From Nanobdellota archaeon (GTDB lineage: Archaea > Nanobdellota > Nanobdellia > Woesearchaeales > GW2011-AR15): a DNA stretch of 26,465 bases. The DNA lies in assembly GCA_018815145.1 (NCBI GenBank), contig JAHIYL010000173.1, positions 1 to 26,465 of the forward strand. The letters are read 5' to 3'. The position numbers and the translations under genes are program-made. The notes beneath the pieces were generated by a model. It saw only the letters and a list, made by a program, of their open reading frames with translations. It was not told the DNA's origin and did no database searches. Shown piece after piece: positions 6,042 to 15,000 of the stretch. Every line of letters starts with the position of its first letter. Position 1 is the first letter of the stretch.

Positions 6042-7340
6042 ATGAAACAATGTGAAATTTCGTTCTCAGATTCCATGTATGAGAGGCTTTTCAGATATAA
6101 TATCATGCCTTTGTTTGTTGCCAACAAAAAAGGTGAGATTGTAGCTTACAACAAAAAGTTTGAAGAGCTCACTGAATCAAATGGAACTAGTCTGATCAAT
6201 AAGACTTTCTCAACACTGTTTGCACCTGAAAAGGAAGAAGATTCACAAAAATTCTCGCTGATTGAATATGGGTTCTTTGATGAGTCCAGTGCTCAGGAGG
6301 TTGTATTCATATCAAAAAAACAGAAAAAATATTACCTAAGATTATGGATTGATGCAAAATTTGATGAAGACTTGTCGCTCGCTGCTGTTGAGGATTTCAC
6401 AGAAAAGAGAGAGCTGGAATTGACTCTTGCCCAGCAAAACAAAAAGCTTGTTGAACTGAAAGACCAATTGCAGGATTTCAATCAGAAGCTTGAAGTGAAG
6501 GTGAAAGCCAGGACAAACCAATTGACTAAGGCAAACAAGCAAATCAATGCTCTTCTTGAGCGGAAGAATGAGTTCATAAATGAGCTTGCTCACGATCTTC
6601 GGACTCCTCTTGTACCGATAACATATCTGATTGAATCACTTGAAGATGAAATCAAAGAAAAAGAAGCAAAAAAAGATCTTGAAGTCATGAAAAACAACGC
6701 AAATTATCTGAAGCTTCTTGTCGAAGACATTCTGAACCTTGCAAGGATAGACTCAAACAGGACAGAATTCAATTTTGAAGAGGGCAATATCTATGACATT
6801 GTAAAACATGTGCTTGAAAATAACAAGATTACATTTGACAAGCTGAAGATGAAAGAAAAAAATCTTGTTCCAAAAAATACACCGTCAATTCATATGGACA
6901 AGCTAAAGATCACTGAAGTCCTGGAAAATCTGGTTATGAATGCCACAAAATTCATGAATGACGGCGGTACATTGGATCTGTCCGCAAAAGTAAAAGGAAA
7001 ATTTCTTGAAGTCACTGTAACAGATGATGGTATGGGAATCCAAAAAGAAAACATAGAGAAAGTGTTTGAAGAGTTCTTCAAAGGAGACTCTGCCAGGCAC
7101 ACCCACAAAGGACATGGACTTGGCCTTTCCATATGCAAGAGAATAATTGAAAAGCATGGTGGCAGGATCTGGGCAGAAAGCAAAGGTGCTAATAAAGGAA
7201 CCTCTATCATATTCACATTGAGACTATCCAAATATGTGAAAAAAACAAAGCATCCAAAAGGAAAAAAAATTGTCAGAAAGGAAGATGCTGCGTATATAAA
7301 GAGACTGAATATGTTGAAGAAAAAATTAAAGAAAAAATAA
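6042..7340 (+). CDS. Soluble PAS-domain histidine kinase
   Basis: A 432-aa sensor kinase with no membrane segment. A PAS domain lies at about 11-120 (MPLFVANKKGEIVAYNKKFE) and a coiled coil at about 120-175. The HisKA dimerisation helix carries the phospho-acceptor H184 in ELAHDLRTPL. The HATPase_c domain runs from about 280 to 395, with N-box N296/N300, G1 box DDGMG (328-332) and G2 box GHGLG (357-361). The tail after 398 is strongly basic (KKLKKK end) and may bind DNA, nucleic acid or membrane lipid. Its natural partner is the CheY-like protein in the same operon. An AGGT at 6027-6030 lies 11 bases before the ATG, a wide but usable spacing. Confidence 0.93.
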   Translation: MKQCEISFSDSMYERLFRYNIMPLFVANKKGEIVAYNKKFEELTESNGTSLINKTFSTLFAPEKEEDSQKFSLIEYGFFDESSAQEVVFISKKQKKYYLRLWIDAKFDEDLSLAAVEDFTEKRELELTLAQQNKKLVELKDQLQDFNQKLEVKVKARTNQLTKANKQINALLERKNEFINELAHDLRTPLVPITYLIESLEDEIKEKEAKKDLEVMKNNANYLKLLVEDILNLARIDSNRTEFNFEEGNIYDIVKHVLENNKITFDKLKMKEKNLVPKNTPSIHMDKLKITEVLENLVMNATKFMNDGGTLDLSAKVKGKFLEVTVTDDGMGIQKENIEKVFEEFFKGDSARHTHKGHGLGLSICKRIIEKHGGRIWAESKGANKGTSIIFTLRLSKYVKKTKHPKGKKIVRKEDAAYIKRLNMLKKKLKKK

Positions 7341-7355
7341 AAAAGGTGAATGATT

Positions 7356-8168
7356 ATGAGAATAACTTCAGAAAAAGACTATAAAATATCCAGAATTCCA
7401 CTCTATATCAAAGGATTGGATGACCAGATGGAAGGAGGAGTTCCGGAAGGCCATGTTGTCCTCATCAGCGGTTCGGCAGGCACAATGAAATCTACGGTAT
7501 GTTTCAATGTCATGTATAATGAGGCAACAAAGGGCAACAATTCTGTCTATTATTCATTTGAGCAGCCATACCAGAATTTCCTGCAGCACATATTCAACCT
7601 TGGCTATGATTTATCAAAAGTGAATTTCATGGTCGTGACTGATCTTTCAGGGATTGAAAAAGAGATTAAGCAGATGAAAAAAGAGAAAAAAGGTACAATT
7701 TTTTTCATTGACATATCTGCTATAAGAAAAGAGTTGAACAAGCAAAGGGCAAAATCAGGGGATTGGGTCAATGCAATAGAGAACATCACAAAGAAACTGA
7801 AAAACCTGCTTGACATAAAGATAATGGTGATCGATTCTCTTTCAGCTCTCTATATCCACGCAGATTTTGAAGAGCCAAGAAAAAAGATCTTCTTTATTTT
7901 TGAGACATTCAGGGATATGGGAATAACCTCATTCATGATATCTGAGATGTCGATGAACAGGTCAAAAGTTGGTGAATTTGAAGTAGAGGATTTTCTCGCA
8001 GATGGTGTCGTCACTCTCTATCTCACTGAAAGGCACAGGAAAGTGTCAAGAGAAGTGGCCATCACAAAGATGCGAGGAACAAAATGCAATCATGATGTAT
8101 TTACGCTCAGTTTCAAGGATGGAAAATTCCAGGCACTTTACGGCGGACAGATTCCTCTTGTTGAGTAA
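7356..8168 (+). CDS. KaiC/RAD55-like ATPase (single domain)
   Basis: RecA-fold ATPase of the KaiC/RAD55 type, about 270 aa with one domain. It begins with the family pattern IPLYIKGLDDQMEGGVPEGH. Next come Walker A GSAGTMKST, in which Met replaces the usual last Gly before the Lys, and Walker B IMVIDSLSALY. A catalytic-Glu region (YYSFEQP) and later a DGVVTLYL segment typical of KaiC-like proteins follow. Such proteins next to kinases and regulators are thought to act as ATP-dependent signalling switches; ArlH of the archaellum is a relative. Start choice: GGTGA (7345-7349) directly touches the ATG at 7350 but lies 6 bases from the in-frame ATG at 7356, so 7356 is preferred. Last gene of the operon. 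Confidence 0.9.
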   Translation: MRITSEKDYKISRIPLYIKGLDDQMEGGVPEGHVVLISGSAGTMKSTVCFNVMYNEATKGNNSVYYSFEQPYQNFLQHIFNLGYDLSKVNFMVVTDLSGIEKEIKQMKKEKKGTIFFIDISAIRKELNKQRAKSGDWVNAIENITKKLKNLLDIKIMVIDSLSALYIHADFEEPRKKIFFIFETFRDMGITSFMISEMSMNRSKVGEFEVEDFLADGVVTLYLTERHRKVSREVAITKMRGTKCNHDVFTLSFKDGKFQALYGGQIPLVE

Positions 8169-8171
8169 AAA

Positions 8172-8179
8172 TTTTTTTT
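8172..8179 (+). terminator. T-run terminator of the signalling operon
   Basis: Eight consecutive T residues, followed by further T-rich sequence to about 8190, begin 3 bases after the KaiC-like stop codon. Archaeal RNA polymerase terminates at such T-runs without a hairpin. The 56-base gap is convergent with the CBS gene. Confidence 0.55.
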
Positions 8180-8224
8180 ATTGTTATTTATCAATTTTCA
8201 TAAACAGGAAGTAAATAGAATTCT

Positions 8225-8956
8225 CTACCCTTTATTCAAAGGACAAGGTGCATAAGAACAGTATTTATTAAGTTTCCTGCATATGTTCACTATCTCATTA
8301 TTCTCTGTCTTTTGCATCTTATACTGGCAGCCATTCCATATATTCATCTTCCATTCAGTCAGACTATACTTTTTGGTTGCCTTATCTGCAATCTTTGTCA
8401 TGACTTTCTGCTGCTCGTTATATATCTGCTCCAGCAGCTCAAGCTCCCGTTTGACCCAAGGTGGCTCCTTTTGAAGGCTATCTGAAAGAACATTTTTCAG
8501 TACCTCTGTTTCTACCATCCTATGTTCATCTGATGAAATAAAGCCTTTCCTGAGCGTTCCGTTGAGAAATTTTATAACACGTACTGTTCCAAGAGAAATC
8601 TCCTGCTGAGTGATCTTTCCGACAATCGTATTGTTTTTCAGAACAGGAAGATTCTTCAGTTTTTTCTTATTGGCAAGCTTAAGAACCTTAAAAAATGAAT
8701 CATCATAATCCACGGTAATTATGGGCTTGGACATGCATTCTTTTACCTTTATTTCCTTTGTATCCTTGGATTTTGTCATGATAATGACCAAGTCATGTTC
8801 TGCGATGATGCCTGCAGGCTTCCTTTTTTCCATCACTATGAGCAGGCCGGTATTGTACTTCACCATCAGTTTTGCTGCGTCAAATATGGTTGCATCTGAA
8901 TCTATAACAAAAACATCTTTGCTCATTAAATCTTCTGCTCGGATAAATGGTTTCAC
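8225..8956 (-). CDS. CBS-pair protein with a Cys-containing C-terminal tail
   Basis: Two tandem CBS domains (about residues 5-65 and 70-125) carry the usual motifs: DLMSKDVFVIDSDATIFDAA, GLLIVMEKRKPAGIIAEHDL, then CMSKPIITVDYDDSF and LPVLKNNTIVGKIT. CBS pairs bind adenosine nucleotides and usually regulate a partner. The rest (about 150-243) is helical. It ends in four Cys (C-x15-C-x6-C-x4-C) that could hold a metal or Fe-S cluster; I do not recognise this tail. Both possible starts are GTG. The one at 8965 lies inside the AGGTGA ribosome binding site, while the one at 8956 lies 5 bases after it, so 8956 is preferred. Transcribed alone, convergent with the KaiC operon. Confidence 0.87.
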   Translation of the reverse strand: MKPFIRAEDLMSKDVFVIDSDATIFDAAKLMVKYNTGLLIVMEKRKPAGIIAEHDLVIIMTKSKDTKEIKVKECMSKPIITVDYDDSFFKVLKLANKKKLKNLPVLKNNTIVGKITQQEISLGTVRVIKFLNGTLRKGFISSDEHRMVETEVLKNVLSDSLQKEPPWVKRELELLEQIYNEQQKVMTKIADKATKKYSLTEWKMNIWNGCQYKMQKTENNEIVNICRKLNKYCSYAPCPLNKG

Positions 8957-9020
8957 TTTGCTCACCTGATAAAAAAAATGATATTGATTTGATGGTGCTA
9001 TGAATAATATTTACATACTC

Positions 9021-9032
9021 GTATTTATATTT
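9021..9032 (-). promoter_or_regulatory. TATA box of the CBS-protein gene
   Basis: On the minus strand the sequence reads AAATATAAATAC, about 65-75 bases before the GTG start. It predicts a leader of roughly 40-50 bases carrying the AGGTGA ribosome binding site. Confidence 0.5.
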
Positions 9033-9111
9033 TGCCCTATTGGGATTTATTGTGTCTGAAATAAATGATAACAAAGATTTAAAAAATTACGGACAATCCT
9101 AATATTGTTTT

Positions 9112-9207
9112 GTGCCTAAGCAGCCTGTGAAGAAAACTTGGAGTAGTGCCTTTCCAAAGCAATTGTATTGCAAAGATTTGGCATTAATAGAGTTAGCTGA
9201 GGCTTAG
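9112..9207 (+). other. Gap with a hairpin and a doubtful 31-codon ORF
   Basis: The 9040-9247 gap has no clear gene. It contains a GTG-initiated frame of 31 codons (9112-9207; peptide includes KKTWSSAF and LALIELAEA) with no ribosome binding site. A TTTAAAAAA tract at 9078-9086 could drive a leaderless RNA. The same stretch can fold: GCAAT-TGT-ATTGC is flanked by CCAAA and TTTGG, and CTAAGC near 9116 can pair with GCTTAG near 9202. The peptide may be a gene remnant and the folding a coincidence. No tRNA or snoRNA boxes are convincing. Confidence 0.2.
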
Positions 9208-9247
9208 AATGCATATGAACAACCGAATCTATAAGTTTCAATAGGTA

Positions 9248-10015
9248 TCAATTATTCGGAACAAAATTTTTGACTTTTGTTATGAGGAAATCTGCATAAC
9301 TTTCTAATGTGAATTCCAAATCATATTCAGCATATGTTGAATTTACATGAGCAATGATCTTAGCCCTTCCAAGATTGGTATTATTGCCTGGCGGCACCAT
9401 CATTGTATATCCCAAACCAATGGTTGATTCAGGAACATTATTTATGGAAAATGAGAATGTGCCATCCAATATATTGTCATTGAAGCTCATCCGGTCAATG
9501 AGATTTGAGGTATTGATCTCTTGCCAATTCTCCTCGCTTCCCGTCTTGTTAATCCTCACTGTGAATGTATCATTTTTTATCGATGTCTGAACAACAAAAT
9601 TATCTTCAGTCTCATATGTCCTAACATTAGCATTGCTTGTGATAACAAGGTTTCCTATGTTCTGGCTCGTCCTAGGATCTACTATCCTGCTTTTTGTCTC
9701 AAATTCCCAGACGATCTGGTTATCAACAACTGAAAGTTTTCCATCTTTTATATCAAGGTTTACTACTCTCTGCGAGCCTTCCCCCTCATTGGCCACAGCC
9801 TGTATGTGCTCATCCAGATTGAGAAGCGCTTCTTTTGTCTTAGTAAAGGTCGTCGTATCCTTGAGCCTTTCCAAGATAGGTACACCTGCTTCAAGAATCA
9901 GAATCAGTGCCATGGTTGCAACCAAAGTATATAGGATGGCTGATATCCAGACCTCCGCCTTCTTCTTCCTGCTTCTCTTAATCTTAATCCCTTCCTTAAC
10001 TTTTGTTTTTTTCAA
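9248..10015 (-). CDS. Pilin-like secreted protein with class III-type N-terminus (255 aa)
   Basis: The largest of the five pilin-like proteins. A very basic leader (MKKTKVKEGIKIKRSRKKK) precedes AEVWISAILYTLVATMALI, a hydrophobic helix like the N-terminal helix of archaeal type IV pilins. Cleavage by a prepilin peptidase would be expected near KKKA. The outer domain (about 60-255) looks beta-rich, has several N-glycosylation sequons and contains no Cys, unlike its neighbours. The N-terminal segment resembles proteins I associate with Woesearchaeota-like genomes. The start codon is TTG, 2 bases after the stop of the preceding pilin gene, with GAGG upstream as ribosome binding site. It is the last gene of the surface cluster; no clear terminator follows. 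Confidence 0.75.
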   Translation of the reverse strand: MKKTKVKEGIKIKRSRKKKAEVWISAILYTLVATMALILILEAGVPILERLKDTTTFTKTKEALLNLDEHIQAVANEGEGSQRVVNLDIKDGKLSVVDNQIVWEFETKSRIVDPRTSQNIGNLVITSNANVRTYETEDNFVVQTSIKNDTFTVRINKTGSEENWQEINTSNLIDRMSFNDNILDGTFSFSINNVPESTIGLGYTMMVPPGNNTNLGRAKIIAHVNSTYAEYDLEFTLESYADFLITKVKNFVPNN

Positions 10016-10017
10016 TT

Positions 10018-10527
10018 CTAATTCCTCTGGTCTATCTCATCTATCTTGAGCTCGTAATTTGAGCATAATACATAATCTCCCTGGCCTGCAATGCTGATCT
10101 TTGGAGATACGCTGACATATGAAAAGCCTGTCACTACCTCATCAATATCAAAATTATAATTCTTGGCATTTCCAGTCGGCAATGATGACACATCATCAAA
10201 ATTATATACCTGCTGATCAGAAGTAACAGCCCTGACTTTTATACCTGTAATATCTTCCCTGCCAATATTCTCGATAATGAATCTTATTCCTGAAGTATTA
10301 TGAAATATCTGGAAATCAGAACTGATGACCACCCAATCAATTGCCACATTTGATGAGCAGGCCATCTCTTTGTCTGACTGTTCTGACACCAATTTTGTCT
10401 GGTCTGTTACAAAGGTCCTTCCCCAACTCATCACAATAGCCCCCAATGCAATTGAGAATGCTATCAACAATACTGTAGCGATAAGCGGTGAGACTCCTCT
10501 CCTGGAAAATTTTGAAAAAAAAAACAT
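10018..10527 (-). CDS. Archaeal type IV pilin (169 aa)
   Basis: Classic archaeal pilin N-terminus: SRRGVSPLIATVLLIAFSIA followed by LGAIVMSWG. The expected prepilin peptidase site is after RRG, and the hydrophobic helix drives filament assembly. The outer domain contains ACSS near 62 and LCSN near 155, probably one disulfide. A central IIENIGREDITGIKV segment is also seen in the next pilin, so the two are paralogues. GAGGTGA lies 9 bases before the ATG. The gap to the following gene is only 2 bases. It could be a minor pilin or, given its canonical leader, a main subunit. Confidence 0.87.
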   Translation of the reverse strand: MFFFSKFSRRGVSPLIATVLLIAFSIALGAIVMSWGRTFVTDQTKLVSEQSDKEMACSSNVAIDWVVISSDFQIFHNTSGIRFIIENIGREDITGIKVRAVTSDQQVYNFDDVSSLPTGNAKNYNFDIDEVVTGFSYVSVSPKISIAGQGDYVLCSNYELKIDEIDQRN

Positions 10528-10566
10528 GTATTGTCTTCACCTCTTTTAATTTATCAAAACCTATTA

Positions 10567-11067
10567 TTATGGGCAAGATACTATCTCATTCGATGTAATT
10601 TGTGGATCTGAACACAACCTGTCCTCTGGAGATCCCTCAACATCAATATATGGTAGGATTGAAACCTGTTGCATATCGCTGCCTGCATTCACAAATAAAT
10701 ATTTCATTGCTTCTCCTGTCGCAAGCACAGTTTTGTTCTCAAAATTACTTACACTACCATCAGCAGATATGACTTGGACTTTTATTCCTGTAACATCAAC
10801 TGTTCCTTTGTTAGTTATAAGTACTCTAAGATTATCACCACTCTCATTGCAGACAGAATAGCCATTCACTAGTTCAACAAAAGCAAGATTCACTTTTGAT
10901 GAGCAAGCCAATTGATCTGCACTCTCAGAACCCACATTTTCTGTCTGTGTCACAAAGAATTCACGGGCCCAGCTCATAAGGATTGCTCCAAGAGCAATGG
11001 TAAACGCTATCAGAAGAACCCCTGCAATCAGGGGAGATATTGCTTTTTTTTTATTATTAATTTTCAT
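10567..11067 (-). CDS. Archaeal type IV pilin (166 aa)
   Basis: Leader MKINNKKKA is followed by ISPLIAGVLLIAFTIALGAI and LMSWA. Cleavage is expected after KKKA. The globular part has ACSSKV, VCNESG, LCSD and a terminal SCP, so two disulfides are possible. A VLITNKGTVDVTGIKV core matches the neighbouring 169-aa pilin. GAGGG lies about 6 bases before the ATG. Gaps of 25 and 39 bases separate it from its neighbours, consistent with one transcript. Confidence 0.87.
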   Translation of the reverse strand: MKINNKKKAISPLIAGVLLIAFTIALGAILMSWAREFFVTQTENVGSESADQLACSSKVNLAFVELVNGYSVCNESGDNLRVLITNKGTVDVTGIKVQVISADGSVSNFENKTVLATGEAMKYLFVNAGSDMQQVSILPYIDVEGSPEDRLCSDPQITSNEIVSCP

Positions 11068-11092
11068 TTTTTCCCTCTTTTATTTGTTTTAA

Positions 11093-11557
11093 TTAGCATT
11101 GTTCAATCTTCTGCTTCTCAATTGAATTTTCAGGACAGATTATCTCTTCATCTTCAGTCTTAATTAATGGTATAAGCTTGACACTCTGAAGAGTTCCCTG
11201 CTTGAGAACAGTGAAGCCAGTCTCAAAATCTCCCGGATATAAGCTAATATCAACTTCCTTTGTCTCAGGATCATCGTACATGGAAATCATCCTTATCTGA
11301 ATCCTATCTATCTTGATATTACCTACATTAGATATATTCATATTTAAAATTTTTGAATTTTGACATATTCCCTGGATATTTATTCCCACTTCGCGGCAAA
11401 GCAGTTCATCTGTGCTCTTTTCAATCTGGTGGCTTGTCTTCTTGACCCTCTCTAAGGTCCAATTTATCATGAAAGCTGATATTACAATCACCATTGAAAC
11501 TATCAGAATCCAACTGAGATAAGAGCCTATCCCTCTTTTTTTCATGAATTTTTTCAT
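11093..11557 (-). CDS. Pilin-like protein (154 aa)
   Basis: Leader MKKFMKKRG is followed by IGSYLSWILIVSMVIVISAF, a pilin-like helix with a less canonical start than the ISPLI type. The outer domain keeps the Cys pattern of the other pilins (LLCRE, GICQN, IICPEN, final C) and an NISNVGNIKIDRIQIR core. It therefore looks like a divergent paralogue and probably a minor pilin. The ATG overlaps the stop of the upstream gene (ATGA), implying coupled translation. Met5 is an alternative start. Confidence 0.78.
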   Translation of the reverse strand: MKKFMKKRGIGSYLSWILIVSMVIVISAFMINWTLERVKKTSHQIEKSTDELLCREVGINIQGICQNSKILNMNISNVGNIKIDRIQIRMISMYDDPETKEVDISLYPGDFETGFTVLKQGTLQSVKLIPLIKTEDEEIICPENSIEKQKIEQC

Positions 11558-12081
11558 TCTTTCCGAAATATCAGCTTCAGTTTTGTATTTTCTCCTTCAG
11601 TAATATTAAAACTGTACATTAATGAGTCTACTTCAATTGTTAGATTCGTTGCCAAATTTATAATACTTTCTGAATTGACCGGTACCAATTCACGAAATAC
11701 TGTATCAGTAGAAATATATGCAGGGGAATTTAAATAATTTACCACAAAACCTTCATTTTCTGAGTATATCAACACATACAGAATTCCCAGATCAATTTTC
11801 TTTGTTTTAGCATAATCCATATAAGAAAGTGTGAAATTTTCAAATAATTCGGTTGTTGCCTGTTCATTAAATATGGAATTATCAATCACAATATATGCTT
11901 CAGCAACATAGTTGTCATAGAGCTCCTGGAATCCTTCATCATTATCTCTTATACTGATACTGTTGACGACACCCATGAAAACGACACTGCATAAGATTAT
12001 CACTGCAAATAGATAGTATTGCCCCTTTTTTGATTTGTCTGCAGTTTTTTTAATCATATTTAAACACATTTTTTTCAGCAT
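11554..12081 (-). CDS. Pilin-like protein (up to 175 aa)
   Basis: A basic N-terminus (IKKTADKSKKGQ) precedes the hydrophobic helix YYLFAVIILCSVVFMGVVNS. This resembles a class III signal with cleavage near KKGQ. The rest, about 130 residues, has no Cys, a few sequons and no recognised fold. Three Met codons could be the start: 12081, 12069 or 12057. The shortest overlaps the stop of the 2570-aa gene by only 8 bases and gives the most typical short leader; the longest overlaps by 32 bases. I give the longest frame. The gene joins the giant surface protein to the pilin set. Confidence 0.7.
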   Translation of the reverse strand: MLKKMCLNMIKKTADKSKKGQYYLFAVIILCSVVFMGVVNSISIRDNDEGFQELYDNYVAEAYIVIDNSIFNEQATTELFENFTLSYMDYAKTKKIDLGILYVLIYSENEGFVVNYLNSPAYISTDTVFRELVPVNSESIINLATNLTIEVDSLMYSFNITEGENTKLKLIFRKE

Positions 12082-15000
12082 AGCTCATATCATCTGTTAT
12101 TATCAATTCAGTCTCTGAAGTGGGACTCTTCTGGTTCTTTATGACCAGTTTATGGCTTCCGATGTTGAGATTATTTCGATAAGCAGTGTTTATTGTCAAA
12201 TCACTGTAGCTGAGGATCAGATACAGAAAATTTGCATTTTCATTTGAATATCCGAAATGCGACAATTTTTGTTCCAGAAAAGTCTCTTTCTTCAACTCAT
12301 TGTCCTTTCCTTCAAATCTCACATTTTTCTTTGTAAGGAAAATGAATGATTCATCTCTCACATCTGAAACCAGATTGAGCTTATTGCCTGAATAAGACTT
12401 TGACAGCTCCGGATCAGATGAAGCAAATCCGAATGTTGAAAAATTTTGGACTGCAAGTATCAGTCTTTCCATGACAGTTATGTTCTCATTGTATAATAAC
12501 TCAATCCCCAATATAAGGCTCAGCGAGTCCACTGTACAATCAATCTCGATTAATGCATTGTCAATCCTTATTTTAAGAGGATAGATTTTTGGCTCGTCCG
12601 GAGCCAAAAAAGTTATTGTATAGGATCCATCGCCATTATCGACAATATTGTAGCCATAATCCAATCCATCCAAAGAAAAACTTACTTTATCCTTGCCTAT
12701 CTGACTGATTAGGTCTGAACCGCTCTTTAGTGTAAAATCAATCTCTGTCTCTATGCCAATAAAGGTGTGAATATCTGCAATAGGAGATATCTCAGTAATT
12801 ACGGCATCTGAATCCACATCAAAACTAAAAAGATCAGTCATTGAATTATCATAAAGATCTGTGCATCTGAGGTCAATTGTCGCAGGAATCTTGTCTGCCA
12901 CCAATATTTTTGCCTCGTGCAGAGTAGAATTTGTATAATCAAAATCCGAATAATTCCCTGTTCCGATTTTATATTCACACGATGCTATCTCATCAGTCCA
13001 TATTGCTATCACAGGACTTATGGATCTTGATTTGGCAACTGGTGATTTTTTTATTATGACTGGCGGAGCAGTATCGATTGAGATATCTATTTGATTTGAC
13101 CATCTCCAAAGGCCTGCCCCATTTTCAGCTCCGACCACTGTTGCAAAATCATCAGAATCTATATTTTCAAATGTGCAGGACCTATTCTCAGTATCATATA
13201 TCATCTGGCTCTTATAATAACTTCCATTTTCATAGGTCAGATTGACCATGTAACTAGATATCCCTGAAATATCCTCTGATTCGCTCCAAAAATAGGTAAT
13301 ATTTTTTCCTACGGCATTGAATACAGTATCAATTATTTCAGGTCTTGTCGGCGGAGTATTGTCAATCTTTGCAAAGAATGATCCATAATCTCCACCCCAG
13401 TTTCCTGCAGCATCCCGCGCACGCACATTGAAATAATATGCTCCTGAAACAACATTTGAAAAATTGTGGCTGAACAGGCTCTGCGCAGTCTCTTCAGCGC
13501 CTTCAGGTATCTGGTCAGGTGTCACATTAGTCTTTGACAGGATGAAGCTGAACGCGTAAATACCTGACAGAAGATCGGTGGCAACACCTTCAAACAAAAT
13601 TTTGTCAGTATCAAACCAACTAACTGAATCCAACTCATCATATGATTGTGCAGTCCTGTTCCAGAACTTTGCAGAAGAAATCTGTATGAAATTTGGTGAT
13701 TCAAGATCTATGATCAGACCATCTGTCTCTGTAGAATTTGTGAGGCCTCCTGAATTTATTGCTGTAACAATGAATGTGACATTGTCTCCATGTGAAAGTC
13801 CAGGCCCAATATTTGTGATAAATATCTCTGTCTCCAAGGTCTCAATGGTCTGATTAAATATTTCATTGATAAAAACCTGAATCTGGTATAAGAGAGGGAT
13901 TCCAAGTACGTCCACTGATTCATAATCTTCTGCTCCATACCAGCTTAAAATGATGTTGTTCACGTCATTTGTGAATCCCTGATCAATGACAATGGGCGCA
14001 CTTGGGGGAGATACATCCAATCCAATGCCGGAAGAGTTATAATTTATTGAATCATTTAAAAGCACAGCCAGACCAGAAGAATGATTTATCAGACCATAGA
14101 CTGTTTTTATGCCGTCATTTTCTGTCAGCTGCCAATATTTTTGTGGTACGCATGGCTCCCATGAAGTCCAGTTTGTATTAACTGGTGGAAATTCAGGTGC
14201 TTCATAAGGATTATCATGGTTGATATATCTGCAGACAGTTGCGGTATCACTGTAGTTCAAACCTAAATATACTGTCCTGATAGAAGTATAACTTACATTG
14301 ACTTCAGTGAAACCAGTCTGACCAAAATTGTAGACTTTCAAAGATTCATCTGTAACTACAGGTGAAGATACTGTCACAATATTTGAGCTCTTCAAAGTAC
14401 CATCGACATAACCATCGTTTGGTGTGACTCTGCACTGCCACTGGTCACCGAGCGTTGTCTCATCTGAAACTAATACATTTGAATTATGGCCTGAAAGGCC
14501 TGCCTGGTACTGGGATAAAATTTGCTCTGGTGAAAGAGCATAATTGTAAATTTGGATTTCATCTATGGTGCCATTAAAATCGTTAAAAAATCCATCGTCA
14601 TCATTTAATCCAACAAAAGTGTTTTCATTGTCCTGCCAGGCCCCTTCATCTATTGAATTAAATGAACAGCTTGTTGAGTCAGCAATATTGCCGTCAATAT
14701 AAACATAAGTATTGGTATTATCGTATATTCCAACAACATGATGCCACTCATTGTTTGTAAAAGAACCATCTCCAGTTGCCACACATCCAGCTCCAGTTCC
14801 ATTTTCAGTGACTGCAAAATATGCATTTGCATTGTTAAGAATTGTCAACAAAAAGAATTGGTTATTACTTGCAAAATCGTATCTTCCAATAATTGCTGCT
14901 GACATGTCATTGTCATTTTTATTAATCCATGCACTAAATGAACAACCATTGGTGCATACGTCAGAGAAATCACTACCGGTTCCTATTGTAATATAATCAT

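Noticed and set aside
8002..8214. Plus-strand 70-codon frame over the end of the KaiC-like gene
   Set aside because: Overlaps a clear gene in another frame and gives a peptide without family features.
9100..9210. tRNA or box C/D RNA in the gap before the pilin cluster
   Set aside because: No T-loop GGTTCGAATCC-type sequence and no proper pair of C and D boxes; pairing segments are short.
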